This document shows, one piece after another, positions 1 to 8,751 of a stretch of 64,000 nucleotides of DNA. How positions within the stretch are numbered: position 1 is the first letter of the stretch; the number at the start of each line of letters is the position of its first letter. The position numbers and the translations under genes were made by a program. The stretch comes from Chryseobacterium mulctrae. Lineage in GTDB: Bacteria; Bacteroidota; Bacteroidia; Flavobacteriales; Weeksellaceae. Below the pieces are notes generated by a model. That model did no database searches, was not told the DNA's origin, and worked only from the letters and a program-made list of their open reading frames with translations. Where the stretch lies: positions 1,116,001-1,180,000 of the forward strand of contig NZ_VAJL01000001.1 in assembly GCF_006175945.1 (NCBI RefSeq), in the 5' to 3' direction.

Positions 1-1413
1 ATTGCCAACATCGGCATCTCTTTACAAAGCAGCACACGAGCAAGACCAATTTTCAATCTTGAAGTACGCTTTCATGAGCTTAATGTACATTATTTCGAAT
101 TGAGAAATAAGGAAATGACTCCTGAGAATTTGGAAAATTTCATGATTCTACGCCAAATTATGATGCGTATCAACGAAATTACCAAAGAGATCAGTGAGAT
201 TTACAAGGTTTTTTCTCAGAACGTAAAACTGGCAAAAAGTCTTTCTACAGGTTTAGATTTAAAGAAATTTATGCCTAAAGAAGAGAAAATTAATTTTAAG
301 GTTTTAAAAAGCAATATTTCTCTTACCTCATCACATTTTCGTCATGCGATAAGAATTACGGTTGCGCTTTTATTGGGATATTTAGTTTCTTTGCTGCCGT
401 TTGTAGAAATTGGTCATACTTATTGGATTTTAATTACCATTGTTGCTATTTTAAAACCTGCCTACTCTATTACCAAACAGAGAAATCTTCTGCGTTTCTA
501 CGGAACAGTTGCAGGAGCGGTGATTGCTTATGGTTTATTGTACTTTATTCACATTAATGCCTTGCTTTTTGCTATTCTTTTGTTGAGCATGATTTTATGT
601 TTCAGTTTATTAAAAGGAAGATATTTCTGGGCGGTTTTGTTTATGACAATTTATGTTTTTATGAGTTTTAATTTCTTAAATCCGGGAAATGTAAATGTTA
701 TTTTTAAAGACCGAATTGTAGATACTTTTATCGCCGGAATTATCGCTTTTGTGGTTTCGTATATTGTGCTTCCGGTTTGGGAACATACACAGAATTTAGA
801 TTTAATGAAAAAATCTGCAGAATCTAATCTCACGTATTTCCACAGCGTAATGTCTAAGTTTTTGAATGATGGTTTTAATGTAGAAGACTATAAAGTAAAA
901 CGTAAAAACGCGATCATTTCTTTAGCCAATCTTTCGGATAATTTCCAGAGAATGATTTCTGATCCTAAAAATCAACAGAAAAAACTGGAAGTAGTCCATC
1001 AGTTTGTGGCAACTTCACATCTAATTACAGCGTATACCGCATCATTGTCGCAATACGCCAAAAGTGATCAGGAATATCCGGAAATAGACTCTGAAAGCTG
1101 GAGCAAAAAAATAGAATCTGAAATGAATCAGGTTTCAGCAATACTTAACGGAGATAAGATTTCAGAAACGTTAAGAATGGACAGCCGTCTTGAGCCAGAA
1201 GATTCTTCAATCGAAGATATGCTTCACAAAAGAAAAACAGAACTTCTCGAAAAAGAACATTTCGATACAAGAGATCCTAACAAAATTTCTCACTTAACTG
1301 AATTGAAAAATATCCACGATGTTTTGGAACTGATTTATGATGTTGCTAAAGAACAGCGAAAAGTAATTGAAAAGTACAGAAACGAAGAAAATTCTACTCT
1401 TCCACAATCGTAA
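1..1413 (+). CDS. FUSC family (YccS-like) inner-membrane protein, 3' part
   Basis: The frame is already open at base 1, so only the C-terminal part of the protein is present; the TTG at 100 is probably internal. A helical, charged region is followed by a cluster of about five or six membrane segments (roughly codons 120-255 of the visible frame) and then a long soluble helical tail. The HAIRITVALLLGY start of the cluster and the KQRNLLRFYGT loop are typical of the second FUSC domain of YccS/YhfK-like proteins, thought to be efflux-type transporters. Function is inferred from family only. The 3' end overlaps the convergent phosphopantetheinyl transferase gene by 20 bp. Confidence 0.8.
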   Translation: MANIGISLQSSTRARPIFNLEVRFHELNVHYFELRNKEMTPENLENFMILRQIMMRINEITKEISEIYKVFSQNVKLAKSLSTGLDLKKFMPKEEKINFKVLKSNISLTSSHFRHAIRITVALLLGYLVSLLPFVEIGHTYWILITIVAILKPAYSITKQRNLLRFYGTVAGAVIAYGLLYFIHINALLFAILLLSMILCFSLLKGRYFWAVLFMTIYVFMSFNFLNPGNVNVIFKDRIVDTFIAGIIAFVVSYIVLPVWEHTQNLDLMKKSAESNLTYFHSVMSKFLNDGFNVEDYKVKRKNAIISLANLSDNFQRMISDPKNQQKKLEVVHQFVATSHLITAYTASLSQYAKSDQEYPEIDSESWSKKIESEMNQVSAILNGDKISETLRMDSRLEPEDSSIEDMLHKRKTELLEKEHFDTRDPNKISHLTELKNIHDVLELIYDVAKEQRKVIEKYRNEENSTLPQS

Positions 1414-2008
1414 AACAATACTCGTCGAAAAATTCCACTCTTGCTTTGAGCTCGTCTGAAATCTTATCGTCATGAACTCTGCATTTAATTTGATGCAGAT
1501 GTTTTAATTCAAAGGGTCTTACTTCATAATGCTTTTTCAGCGACCAATGTTTGGAGTGATGAATTTTGTACATACTTTCCTTCACGCTCCAAATAATTGT
1601 ATAAAAAACAACTTCCGTATCAAAAGGGATAAAACCTCTTTCGTTTTCGTAAGTGAATTTGTCGATTACTCTTAAAATTTTAGGATTAAATTTTTCAATA
1701 TCAATTCCTATTTTATTTTTAGAAATGGCAATCGCCGCAAAAGGATAAGAATGGGTAATAGAAATTTCGGCATCTTTCGGTGATAAAAATGGTTCTCTTT
1801 CTTTATACAGAATTTTCGAATTGGGTTTTAAACTTTTCAAAAGTTTTCTGACCATTAAAACCTCCAACAATTTTTTAGGATGATAATCTTTTACTTTTTC
1901 GGCATTTTCGGGTTCTAAAAGCTCATCAATATTAAGTTCATCATTCTCGTCGTATTTCCAGACCAGAATAGTTGCAGTATCATCAGAAAAATCTCGGTAA
2001 AGAGGCAT
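1394..2008 (-). CDS. 4'-phosphopantetheinyl transferase superfamily protein
   Basis: This 204-residue protein has the two signatures of Sfp/AcpS-type enzymes: IGIDIEKF (Mg-binding Asp and Glu) near residue 105 and WSVKESMYK near residue 145. Such enzymes move the phosphopantetheine arm of CoA onto a serine of acyl or peptidyl carrier proteins. The length suits a pseudo-dimeric Sfp-like form. The ATG at 2008 is the only sensible start. It is convergent with the FUSC gene. No carrier-protein gene lies nearby, so the substrate is unknown. Confidence 0.85.
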   Translation of the reverse strand: MPLYRDFSDDTATILVWKYDENDELNIDELLEPENAEKVKDYHPKKLLEVLMVRKLLKSLKPNSKILYKEREPFLSPKDAEISITHSYPFAAIAISKNKIGIDIEKFNPKILRVIDKFTYENERGFIPFDTEVVFYTIIWSVKESMYKIHHSKHWSLKKHYEVRPFELKHLHQIKCRVHDDKISDELKARVEFFDEYCFTIVEE

Positions 2009-2046
2009 GGGTTTGTTTATTGGGTAAAATTAGTGAAAAAATTTTG

Positions 2047-2077
2047 GTTGGAAGATGGAAGTTGGATGATGGAAGTT
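2047..2077 (+). repeat. Degenerate heptamer array, left member
   Basis: Four 7-nt units (GTTGGAA, GATGGAA, GTTGGAT, GATGGAA) plus GTT. It matches, in inverted orientation, the array at 2479-2506 and the arrays near 23.3 kb. Confidence 0.75.
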
Positions 2078-2104
2078 TTTGCAACTAATTGCTTTTTTGT
2101 TTTT

Positions 2105-2266
2105 AAACGCAAAGATTTATTAACTTTTATGTTGAATTTAAGGAGCAAAGAATTGCAACAAGTTGCTTATGAAGCATGAAAATAAAAGAGCGCTTCATCA
2201 AATCAACTTTGTTGATTATTCTTTGCTCCTTAAATAATACAGTCTGCAAAATAAATCTTTGCGTTT
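2105..2266. repeat. Large inverted repeat (AACGCAAAG element)
   Basis: The outer arms are 17-bp perfect inverted repeats (2105-2121 and 2250-2266, AAACGCAAAGATTTATT). The next 14 bp differ, then 18-bp arms are again perfect (2136-2153 and 2218-2235, with core AAGGAGCAAAGAAT). The centre contains AATCAAC-TTT-GTTGATT. A related, decayed copy lies at 30489-30600 and a more distant one near 12.5 kb. It resembles a small non-autonomous intergenic element. Confidence 0.75.
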
Positions 2267-2294
2267 AAACAGAATTTACAAGACTCACTCATAG

Positions 2295-2362
2295 TTTGTC
2301 ATGCTGAAAGCATTTAGACAATGTTTAAACGCATAATGTTGAGATGCTTCCAGAATGACAAA
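2295..2362. repeat. Inverted repeat of the GTCATTCTG family
   Basis: The 19-bp arms 2295-2313 and 2344-2362 match at 17 of 19 positions (TTTGTCATKCTGRAAGCAT). Related ends are found at 27477-27588 and 63869-63943. Confidence 0.7.
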
Positions 2363-2393
2363 TTGACCGCAGGAATTTAGATTAAAATTTAGA

Positions 2394-2434
2394 ACAAAAA
2401 AAATTCACTTAAATCCTAAGACTTAAGTGAATTT
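2394..2434 (-). terminator. Rho-independent terminator of the HutZ-like gene
   Basis: Perfect 12-bp arms 2401-2412 and 2423-2434 (AAATTCACTTAA) are followed on the minus strand by an eight-T run at 2401-2394. It lies about 70 bp past the stop codon of the HutZ-like gene. Confidence 0.75.
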
Positions 2435-2478
2435 GAATATTATTTAAAAGTGAAAAACTTAAAGCGTAACATGTAAAA

Positions 2479-2506
2479 CATCCAACACCCAGCTTCCATC
2501 ATCCTA
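2479..2506 (-). repeat. Degenerate heptamer array, right member
   Basis: Four 7-nt units on the plus strand (CATCCAA, CACCCAG, CTTCCAT, CATCCTA). The reverse complement matches the style of the array at 2047-2077. It overlaps the last codon of the HutZ-like gene. Confidence 0.7.
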
Positions 2507-3034
2507 CTTACTCTGGTGATTCTGATCGTTTCTATGCTCCATAATTTCAAGATTTTCATCTACAAAATAAGCGCTTCCGAAACCGTTTACATAAGAACCT
2601 TTTGTTGGATGAAGACCGATTAAGATAAAATCTTTCATTTCAGAAATTACATCCACTACTTTCCCGTGAGTTTCTTTTAATTGAGCAACTACAGTATTCC
2701 AGGTTTCAGAATCTCTTTCAACCTGAGAAGTAGAAGCTTCAATCGTTAATCTTTCTCTTGCATAAATTTGCTTTGTTGCAGACTCATCTTCGATAAACAT
2801 AATAGAAGTTTTTCTTCCGTCTGCAAGATTTTTGGTATGTTTTGCCATGAAAGAAACTAAAATATAAAAAGTATCTTCTATCTGTACAAAAGGAGCATAG
2901 CTAGAATTAGGCGTTCCTTCAGTATCTACTGTTGCCAAAATGATGCTTTTAGTTCTTTCTACCAATTCTTTTACTTTAGGTGCAAGAGGTTTTGCCTGTC
3001 TTTGAGCTTCTTCCTGAGTATTTGTATGATTCAT
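2504..3034 (-). CDS. HutZ/HugZ-like pyridoxamine-phosphate-oxidase-fold protein
   Basis: A 176-residue split-barrel protein. Residues 30-90 carry the strand pattern of the FMN-binding family (IILATVDTEGTPNSSYAPF, then FMAKHTKNL). The C-terminal SYVNGFGSAYFV corresponds to the glycine-rich end of HugZ/HutZ heme-degrading proteins. Length fits HutZ. Activity on heme is an inference: no heme transporter is adjacent. The ATG at 3034 lies just downstream of a good flavobacterial promoter on the minus strand, and a terminator follows at 2394-2434, so it is a single-gene unit. Confidence 0.8.
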   Translation of the reverse strand: MNHTNTQEEAQRQAKPLAPKVKELVERTKSIILATVDTEGTPNSSYAPFVQIEDTFYILVSFMAKHTKNLADGRKTSIMFIEDESATKQIYARERLTIEASTSQVERDSETWNTVVAQLKETHGKVVDVISEMKDFILIGLHPTKGSYVNGFGSAYFVDENLEIMEHRNDQNHQSK

Positions 3035-3053
3035 AATAGAGATTTATTTTGTG

Positions 3054-3083
3054 CAAAAATACATTATTTAGATTTAAAACAAA
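3054..3083 (-). promoter_or_regulatory. Promoter of the HutZ-like gene
   Basis: On the minus strand TTTG (3083-3080) is followed after 18 bp by TATTTTTG (3061-3054), matching the flavobacterial TTG / TAnnTTTG consensus. The ATG is 20 bp downstream. Confidence 0.7.
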
Positions 3084-3131
3084 TAAAATTAACACTGTAT
3101 TATCTCATAAAAAGGAAGTTCAAAGCTTGTT

Positions 3132-3161
3132 TTTGTATCTAAATTATATGTTGTAATTTTG
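3132..3161 (+). promoter_or_regulatory. Promoter of ahcY
   Basis: TTTG at 3132-3135 and TAATTTTG at 3154-3161, spaced by 18 bp, fit the flavobacterial consensus. The ahcY ATG is 36 bp downstream of the -7 element. Confidence 0.7.
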
Positions 3162-3196
3162 CAGTTTATAATTAGAAATTAAATTATTCATAAGAT

Positions 3197-4510
3197 ATGA
3201 GTACAACAACACAATACGTTCCTTATAAAGTTAAGGATATTTCCTTAGCAGAATGGGGAAGAAAAGAAATTACCCTTGCAGAAGCAGAAATGCCAGGTTT
3301 GATGTCAATCCGTGAAGAATACGGACCATCTCAACCATTGAAAGGAGCAAGAATCGCAGGATGTCTTCACATGACAATCCAGACTGCAGTTTTAATCGAA
3401 ACTTTGGTTGCTCTGGGTGCTGAAGTTACTTGGTCTTCTTGTAACATTTTCTCTACACAAGATCACGCTGCTGCTGCAATCGCTGCTGCAGGAATTCCTG
3501 TGTATGCTTGGAAAGGTCTTAACGAAGAAGATTTCGACTGGTGTATCGAGCAGACTTTATTCTTCGGTGAAGACAGAAAACCATTGAACCTGATTTTGGA
3601 TGATGGTGGAGATTTAACAAACATGGTTTTTGATAAATATCCTGAATTCACAAAAGATATTAAAGGACTTTCTGAAGAAACTACAACTGGTGTTCACAGA
3701 TTGTACGAAAGAATGAAGAACGGAACTTTGGTAATGCCTGCAATCAACGTAAACGATTCAGTTACTAAATCTAAGTTCGACAACAAATACGGATGTAAAG
3801 AATCTGCAGTAGATGCTGTAAGAAGAGCGACTGACGTAATGTTGGCTGGAAAAAGAGTGGTAGTTTGCGGATACGGAGACGTAGGTAAAGGTACTGCAGC
3901 ATCTTTCAGAGGAGCTGGTTCTATCGTTACGGTTACTGAAATCGATCCAATTTGTGCGCTTCAGGCTGCAATGGACGGTTACGAAGTAAAAAGATTAGAT
4001 ACTGTAGTTGATAACGCAGATATCGTAATCACTACGACTGGTAACTTCAACATTGTAAGAGGAGAGCACTTCCTTAAAATGAAAGACAAAGCTATCGTTT
4101 GTAACATCGGTCACTTCGATAATGAAATCGATATGGCTTGGTTGAACGAAAACTATGGTTCTACAAAATCTGAAGTTAAACCTCAAGTTGACATCTACAC
4201 AATCGAAGGTAAAGAAGTAATTATTCTTGCTGAAGGTAGATTGGTAAACCTTGGTTGTGCTACAGGTCACCCATCTTTTGTAATGTCTAACTCTTTCTCT
4301 AACCAGACTTTGGCTCAAATCGAACTTTGGAACAATTCTGAAGCTTACGGAAACGAAGTTTACATGTTGCCTAAGCATTTAGATGAAAAAGTAGCTGCTC
4401 TTCACCTTAAAAAATTAAGCGTTGAGTTGGAAACTCTTTCTCCTGAACAAGCTGAGTACATCGGTGTTGACGTGAAAGGACCTTTCAAACCTGAGTATTA
4501 CAGATACTAA
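3197..4510 (+). CDS. ahcY: Adenosylhomocysteinase (SAH hydrolase)
   Basis: Hydrolyses S-adenosylhomocysteine to adenosine and homocysteine, keeping methylation reactions running. The 437-residue length fits. Visible family hallmarks are [16 protein letters not shown] and the [16 protein letters not shown] substrate region, the NAD-binding GYGDVGKG near residue 227, and the conserved C-terminal KxPxYYRY-type end (KPEYYRY). Codon use is regular, as in a highly expressed gene. It has its own promoter and a strong terminator directly after the stop, so it is transcribed alone. Confidence 0.98.
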   Translation: MSTTTQYVPYKVKDISLAEWGRKEITLAEAEMPGLMSIREEYGPSQPLKGARIAGCLHMTIQTAVLIETLVALGAEVTWSSCNIFSTQDHAAAAIAAAGIPVYAWKGLNEEDFDWCIEQTLFFGEDRKPLNLILDDGGDLTNMVFDKYPEFTKDIKGLSEETTTGVHRLYERMKNGTLVMPAINVNDSVTKSKFDNKYGCKESAVDAVRRATDVMLAGKRVVVCGYGDVGKGTAASFRGAGSIVTVTEIDPICALQAAMDGYEVKRLDTVVDNADIVITTTGNFNIVRGEHFLKMKDKAIVCNIGHFDNEIDMAWLNENYGSTKSEVKPQVDIYTIEGKEVIILAEGRLVNLGCATGHPSFVMSNSFSNQTLAQIELWNNSEAYGNEVYMLPKHLDEKVAALHLKKLSVELETLSPEQAEYIGVDVKGPFKPEYYRY

Positions 4511-4527
4511 ACAATTAGCAAAAATAG

Positions 4528-4560
4528 AACGCTTCGGATATTTTTCCGGAGCGTTTTTTT
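4528..4560 (+). terminator. Terminator of ahcY
   Basis: 11-bp stem (4528-4538 with 4545-4555, one G-T pair), loop TATTTT and a run of seven Ts, 18 bp after the ahcY stop. Confidence 0.9.
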
Positions 4561-4571
4561 ATTAATATTTT

Positions 4572-4622
4572 TCAAACTCTCAAACTCTCAAACACTCTCA
4601 CTCTCCTACTCTCAAACTCTAT
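4572..4622. repeat. Degenerate CTCAAACT array
   Basis: Tandem 8-nt units (CAAACTCT twice, then CAAACACT, CTCACTCT, CCTACTCT, CAAACTCT). It is the octamer counterpart of the heptamer arrays elsewhere in the window. Confidence 0.65.
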
Positions 4623-4624
4623 TT

Positions 4625-4743
4625 CAGGAGCTATTTCCCGCTATCCGCTGTATCTTTTTTCTCCAAAGCTAAACCTCATAGGTTTTGAAAACCTATGAGG
4701 TTTCTACAGTACCCCAAAAAAGGATGTCGTTTTTATAGGGGCT
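4625..4743. repeat. Nested intergenic repeat element
   Basis: The outer ends are imperfect inverted repeats: AGCTATTTCCCGCTATCC from 4629, against AGCCCCTATAAAAACGACAT read on the minus strand from 4743. Inside sits a separate, perfect inverted repeat with 16-bp arms (4671-4686 and 4688-4703, AAACCTCATAGGTTTT). The inner hairpin appears inserted into the outer element. I recall similar outer ends in other Flavobacteriia, but this was not checked. Confidence 0.55.
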
Positions 4744-4814
4744 AATATTTTACAGCTGACTTCAATAATTTCAAACTCCAATGAAATAATCGTTAACATT
4801 AATTTAAAAAATAA

Positions 4815-4822
4815 TATATTTG
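4815..4822 (+). promoter_or_regulatory. -7 element upstream of the YiaA-like gene
   Basis: TATATTTG matches TAnnTTTG exactly and lies 28 bp before the ATG. I see no clear TTG at -33. Confidence 0.5.
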
Positions 4823-4850
4823 AATCAATAATAAACAAAAATAACATTTA

Positions 4851-5243
4851 ATGAAAAAACAAGGAGTTTCAAATGCATTCGTTGCAGCATCATGGATTGC
4901 TTTAGGAGCCGGAATGGTTGGTTTTATTGTCGGTTTGGTAAGGGCTGAAATGCAACTTAACGAAAAAGGTTACTACTTTACCATCCTACTCTACGGTTTA
5001 TTTGCCGTAATTTCTTTACAAAAAGCAGTTCGTGACAGATTAGAAAACATCAAAGTCACCGATATTTATTACGGAATCTGTTGGTTTGCTACCATATCAT
5101 CTATTGTTCTGTTAACTATAGGATTATTCAACGCAACCATCTTACCGAGTGAAAAAGGGTTTTATGCTTTTGCATTTTTACTGGCTTTATTTGGTGCAAT
5201 CGCCGTTCAGAAGAATACCCGAGACAATATGATGCAGGAATAG
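4851..5243 (+). CDS. YiaA/YiaB-family inner-membrane protein
   Basis: 130 residues with two copies of a two-helix unit: helices near residues 8-28 and 41-58, then 72-92 and 101-117, each followed by a basic Q-K-x-x-RD segment (LQKAVRD and VQKNTRD). This internal duplication is the mark of the YiaAB domain family, whose role is unknown. A promoter element lies upstream and a terminator directly follows, so it is monocistronic. Confidence 0.85.
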   Translation: MKKQGVSNAFVAASWIALGAGMVGFIVGLVRAEMQLNEKGYYFTILLYGLFAVISLQKAVRDRLENIKVTDIYYGICWFATISSIVLLTIGLFNATILPSEKGFYAFAFLLALFGAIAVQKNTRDNMMQE

Positions 5244-5253
5244 AATAACTTAG

Positions 5254-5278
5254 ACTCACCAGATTTGGTGAGTTTTTT
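5254..5278 (+). terminator. Terminator of the YiaA-like gene
   Basis: Perfect 7-bp stem ACTCACC (5254-5260) with GGTGAGT (5267-5273), loop AGATTT, then a T run. It sits where the longest reading of the next frame would start, so that gene must start further downstream. Confidence 0.85.
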
Positions 5279-5312
5279 ATTTTTATATATCTTTATTTCA
5301 CAAAATATTGAT

Positions 5313-7082
5313 ATGCTTAAAAAGTTTTTACCCCTTTTTTTCTTAGTTATTTTTCATTTACTAAAAGCACAGAACGAATTTATCACCATCTGGAAACCGA
5401 GTGGTGTAAATGCAGCAATTACAACCTATGTAACCGCATCATCCCAATCATCTGCAAACCAGATTTGGTTTCCGGGGACAGGAACAAACTATACCATTCA
5501 ATGGGAAGAAATAAATTACCCTCAGCATAATGGTACTTTAACGAATATAACATCTGCCGGTCAAATTTTAATCGATTTTGGAACACCGATAAATCCAACT
5601 CCAAATCAGGCGACTTATCGCCTAAAAATAAGTAATGGAAATGGAGTTTTTAGTAAAATACAATTTGCTTCTTTCACCTTAGACCCAAATGGAGCTAAAA
5701 TCTGGTCTCATCTTGGTAATTCAGACAAGATTCTTGCGATATCGCAATGGGGTAATATACAATGGACTTCGATGTTTAATGCATTTTCACATTGTCAAAG
5801 CTTACAGTTAACTGCTACAGATACTCCGAATTTATCAAATGTTGAAAATGCTTCACACCTATTTTTTAACACCAGCAGTTTTACTGGAAATCCTTCAATG
5901 GCACACTGGGATACTTCTCATGTAAAAGATTTCAGCTTTATGTTTGCTCATAAAAATATCTATCAACTTGCAGATACATTTAACCCTCCCATTGAAAATT
6001 GGAATACCTCTGCAGCCACAAATTTTAAATCACTATTTGAAAACAGAAAAGTTTTTAATCAAAATTTAAATTCCTGGAATACCTCAAGTGTTACTAATAT
6101 GAGTGCGATGTTTTCAGGCTGTTACACTTTCAATCAGCCTCTTAATAACTGGAATACTTCAAATGTTACAGATATGTCTCTTATGTTTCATGCTATGCTT
6201 AACTTCAATCAACCTTTAAATACTTGGAATACTTCAAATGTTATCAATATGAGTCATATGTTTGAGGGCTGTACTGTCTTTAATCAACCTCTTAATAGTT
6301 GGAACACCTCAAATGCTATCAATATGAGCCATATGTTTGCTGAATGTACAGCATTCAATCAACCTCTTGATAATTGGAATACCTTAAATGTTACAGATAT
6401 GAGTGCTATGTTTCATTTGATTCCTAATTTTAATCAACCCCTGAACAGTTGGAACACTTCAAAAGTTACCAATATATCTCATATGTTCCATAACTGTACA
6501 GCATTTAATCAACCCTTAGACAATTGGGACACAAGCAAGGTAACTGAGATGAATATTTTTTTGCAAGGTGCAACATCTTTTAATCAAACATTAGCAAGCT
6601 GGAATCTTCCACTTCTTACAGCTGCTTTGCTAGCAATTACCCAAACAGGAATAGACTGTACCAATTACAGTGATACTATTTCAGGATGGGCAGATAACCC
6701 TAATACAGCAAATAATATTAATTTAGGTCCTCTTATGAATCTTACTTATACATCAACCATTATCAACAAGAGAAATATTCTTATTAATAAAGGATGGATT
6801 TTTACCGGAGATCTTGCAGGTGAATGTGAAAAGCTTGCAGTGAATGAAAACACACTAAAAAACAGTCTTTCAATTTATCCTAATCCGACATCAGATTTTA
6901 TTTATTTAAATAATGCTAAAGATGCAAAAAGTTATATTATTACAGATTTCAGTGGAAGAATTATATTGAAAGATTATTTGGCTAAAGATGTTATAAATAT
7001 CCAAAGTCTTATCCCTGGAAGTTATATTTTACAGATTATAGCAAATAAAAATATTGAGAATTTTAAATTTATTAAAAAGTAA
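5313..7082 (+). CDS. BspA-like (DUF285) repeat protein with T9SS sorting signal
   Basis: 589 residues from the ATG at 5313; the frame is open from 5265 but that stretch contains a terminator. The protein begins with a signal peptide ending at KAQNEF. About ten repeats of roughly 25 residues follow, with core FNQPLNxWNTSxVTxMSxMF, as in BspA-type leucine-rich surface proteins. The last 80 residues (SIYPNPTSDFIYL to NFKFIKK) form a type A T9SS C-terminal domain, so it should be exported by the type IX system and attached or released at the surface. It is a tandem paralogue of the next gene. Ligand and role are unknown. Confidence 0.9.
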   Translation: MLKKFLPLFFLVIFHLLKAQNEFITIWKPSGVNAAITTYVTASSQSSANQIWFPGTGTNYTIQWEEINYPQHNGTLTNITSAGQILIDFGTPINPTPNQATYRLKISNGNGVFSKIQFASFTLDPNGAKIWSHLGNSDKILAISQWGNIQWTSMFNAFSHCQSLQLTATDTPNLSNVENASHLFFNTSSFTGNPSMAHWDTSHVKDFSFMFAHKNIYQLADTFNPPIENWNTSAATNFKSLFENRKVFNQNLNSWNTSSVTNMSAMFSGCYTFNQPLNNWNTSNVTDMSLMFHAMLNFNQPLNTWNTSNVINMSHMFEGCTVFNQPLNSWNTSNAINMSHMFAECTAFNQPLDNWNTLNVTDMSAMFHLIPNFNQPLNSWNTSKVTNISHMFHNCTAFNQPLDNWDTSKVTEMNIFLQGATSFNQTLASWNLPLLTAALLAITQTGIDCTNYSDTISGWADNPNTANNINLGPLMNLTYTSTIINKRNILINKGWIFTGDLAGECEKLAVNENTLKNSLSIYPNPTSDFIYLNNAKDAKSYIITDFSGRIILKDYLAKDVINIQSLIPGSYILQIIANKNIENFKFIKK

Positions 7083-7100
7083 TCTTTATAAAAATAAAAT

Positions 7101-8651
7101 ATGCTAAAAAAAATATCCGCTTTTATTCTTTTGCTGTTTTTAGGACAATTTGCAAAAGCACAAAACGAATTTATTACCATATGGAAGCCTACTACAGCTA
7201 TAAATATGGATGAAATTGTTGCTGCACCCAATCAGGTTTTAGCTAATCAAATATGGTTTCCCGGAGTAGGACAAAACTATACAATAAATTGGGAAGAAAT
7301 AGGCTATCTGCAACACAACGGAACGATGTCTAATGTAACTTCTACCACTCAGGTTTTAATCGATTTCGGAACCGCCTTAAACCCTGTATCTGATGATGTA
7401 AAATACAGAGTAAAAATAAGTAATGGAAACGGAAGTTTTAAACAGATTCGTTTTGGCTTAATAAATCCCAATACGATATCAGACCCAGTGCCAGTATTTG
7501 AAAATTTAGGAAGCATAGAAAGAATTCTTGAAGTTGAACAATGGGGAAATATTCAGTGGATATCGATGTACAGCGCATTCGTAAACTGCAGAAATTTGAA
7601 AATCACTGCAACAGACATCCCAAATTTCAATAGCGTCACCGATGTTTCATATATGTTTTATAAAATACCTGGGCTTACTGTAAGTACATCTATTGCCAAT
7701 TGGAATGTTTCTACCATTAAAAACTTTAAAGGCATGTTTGGCGGGGTAGGTAATTCAAATGTTGATACCTTTAATCCTCCAATTAACAATTGGAATATCT
7801 CATCAGCTGAAAATTTGAGTCAGATGTTTGGAGGAAGACAGGTATTTAATCAAAATCTTAACGGTTGGAATACATCAAACGTAAAAGATATGAGTAATTT
7901 ATTTCAGGCAACTAAAGCTTTTAACCAACCTTTAGATAATTGGAATACTTCAATGGTTACCAATATGTCTGGTATGTTTACTAATGCTATTTTTAATCAA
8001 TCTATTAACAGCTGGAATGTATCTAATGTAACTGATATTTCACATATGTTTCATGATGCAGATTATTTTAACAAACCTTTGTCATCTTGGAACACAAGTA
8101 ATGTTCAAAATATGAGCGGAATATTTGCCGGTGCAGACAGCTTTGATCAAAGCCTTGGAAGTTGGGATCTAACTTCGCTTACCAATGCAAGTCTTGCCAT
8201 AAGCGGAGCAGCAATGAGCTGTATTAATTACAGTACGACCCTTACAGGATGGGCACAAAATCCAAATACACCCAACAATATTTCGCTGTCTCCATTACTG
8301 ATGCTTTCTTATTCGCCGGATGTCGTTGTAGACAGAAATATCCTCATCAGTAAAGGATGGTTAATGCTCGGAGACACCTTGGGAACTTGTCAAACGAAAG
8401 AAGGTCTTGCAACTTCCGAGACGGTTTATCTAAAGCCTTCTATTTATCCCAACCCTGCCCATCATGCTATTTATTTAAAAAATATATCCGATGCCAAAAG
8501 CTTTATTATAACAGATCTTAGTGGCAGAATAATAATGAAAGATTCATTAAACAAAGATTATATCAATATTCAGACTCTCGCTCCCGGAAATTATATTTTA
8601 CAAATCATTACAAAAGAAAAAATACAATCCTTCAAATTCATCAAAAAATAA
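7101..8651 (+). CDS. BspA-like (DUF285) repeat protein with T9SS signal, paralogue
   Basis: 516 residues; the same design as the gene 18 bp upstream: signal peptide (cleavage near FAKAQNEF), a shared N-terminal domain (TIWKP, QIWFPG, NWEEIGYLQHNG), about seven 25-residue WNTSNVxxMSxMF repeats instead of ten, and a T9SS C-terminal domain (SIYPNPAHHAIYL to SFKFIKK). The pair clearly arose by duplication and repeat-number change. Probably co-transcribed with its neighbour, ending at the strong hairpin at 8654. Confidence 0.9.
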   Translation: MLKKISAFILLLFLGQFAKAQNEFITIWKPTTAINMDEIVAAPNQVLANQIWFPGVGQNYTINWEEIGYLQHNGTMSNVTSTTQVLIDFGTALNPVSDDVKYRVKISNGNGSFKQIRFGLINPNTISDPVPVFENLGSIERILEVEQWGNIQWISMYSAFVNCRNLKITATDIPNFNSVTDVSYMFYKIPGLTVSTSIANWNVSTIKNFKGMFGGVGNSNVDTFNPPINNWNISSAENLSQMFGGRQVFNQNLNGWNTSNVKDMSNLFQATKAFNQPLDNWNTSMVTNMSGMFTNAIFNQSINSWNVSNVTDISHMFHDADYFNKPLSSWNTSNVQNMSGIFAGADSFDQSLGSWDLTSLTNASLAISGAAMSCINYSTTLTGWAQNPNTPNNISLSPLLMLSYSPDVVVDRNILISKGWLMLGDTLGTCQTKEGLATSETVYLKPSIYPNPAHHAIYLKNISDAKSFIITDLSGRIIMKDSLNKDYINIQTLAPGNYILQIITKEKIQSFKFIKK

Positions 8652-8653
8652 TA

Positions 8654-8683
8654 AAGGCCTCACAAAAAATGTGAGGCCTTACT
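8654..8683. terminator. Bidirectional terminator between the BspA-like genes and purE
   Basis: Perfect 11-bp stem (8654-8664 with 8670-8680, AAGGCCTCACA), loop AAAAA. T-rich tracts follow on both strands, so it can serve the plus-strand pair and purE. Confidence 0.85.
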
Positions 8684-8751
8684 TTATAAAAGAATTGATT
8701 GCCATTGACGAGATTAATAAACCCATTAATAGTAATCATTGAATGTTAAAG

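Larger units (their letters stand above)
2009..2503. other. Gene-free 495-bp intergenic region packed with repeats
   Basis: No ORF here looks like a gene. The region holds a heptamer array (2047-2077), a large inverted repeat (2105-2266), a second inverted repeat (2295-2362), a minus-strand terminator (2394-2434) and an inverted heptamer array (2479-2506). The two heptamer arrays face each other and bracket everything else. Confidence 0.7.
4511..4850. other. 340-bp intergenic region with nested repeats
   Basis: Contains the ahcY terminator, a CTCAAACT octamer array, a nested inverted-repeat element (4625-4743) and a -7 promoter element for the next gene. No small ORF convinced me. Confidence 0.7.

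Noticed and set aside
3995..4378. 127-codon minus-strand ORF inside ahcY
   Set aside because: Shadow of a strongly conserved plus-strand gene; no domain, promoter or conservation pattern of its own.
5265..5312. TTG-started extension of the first BspA-like protein
   Set aside because: The segment contains the terminator of the preceding gene, and the signal peptide begins cleanly at the ATG at 5313.
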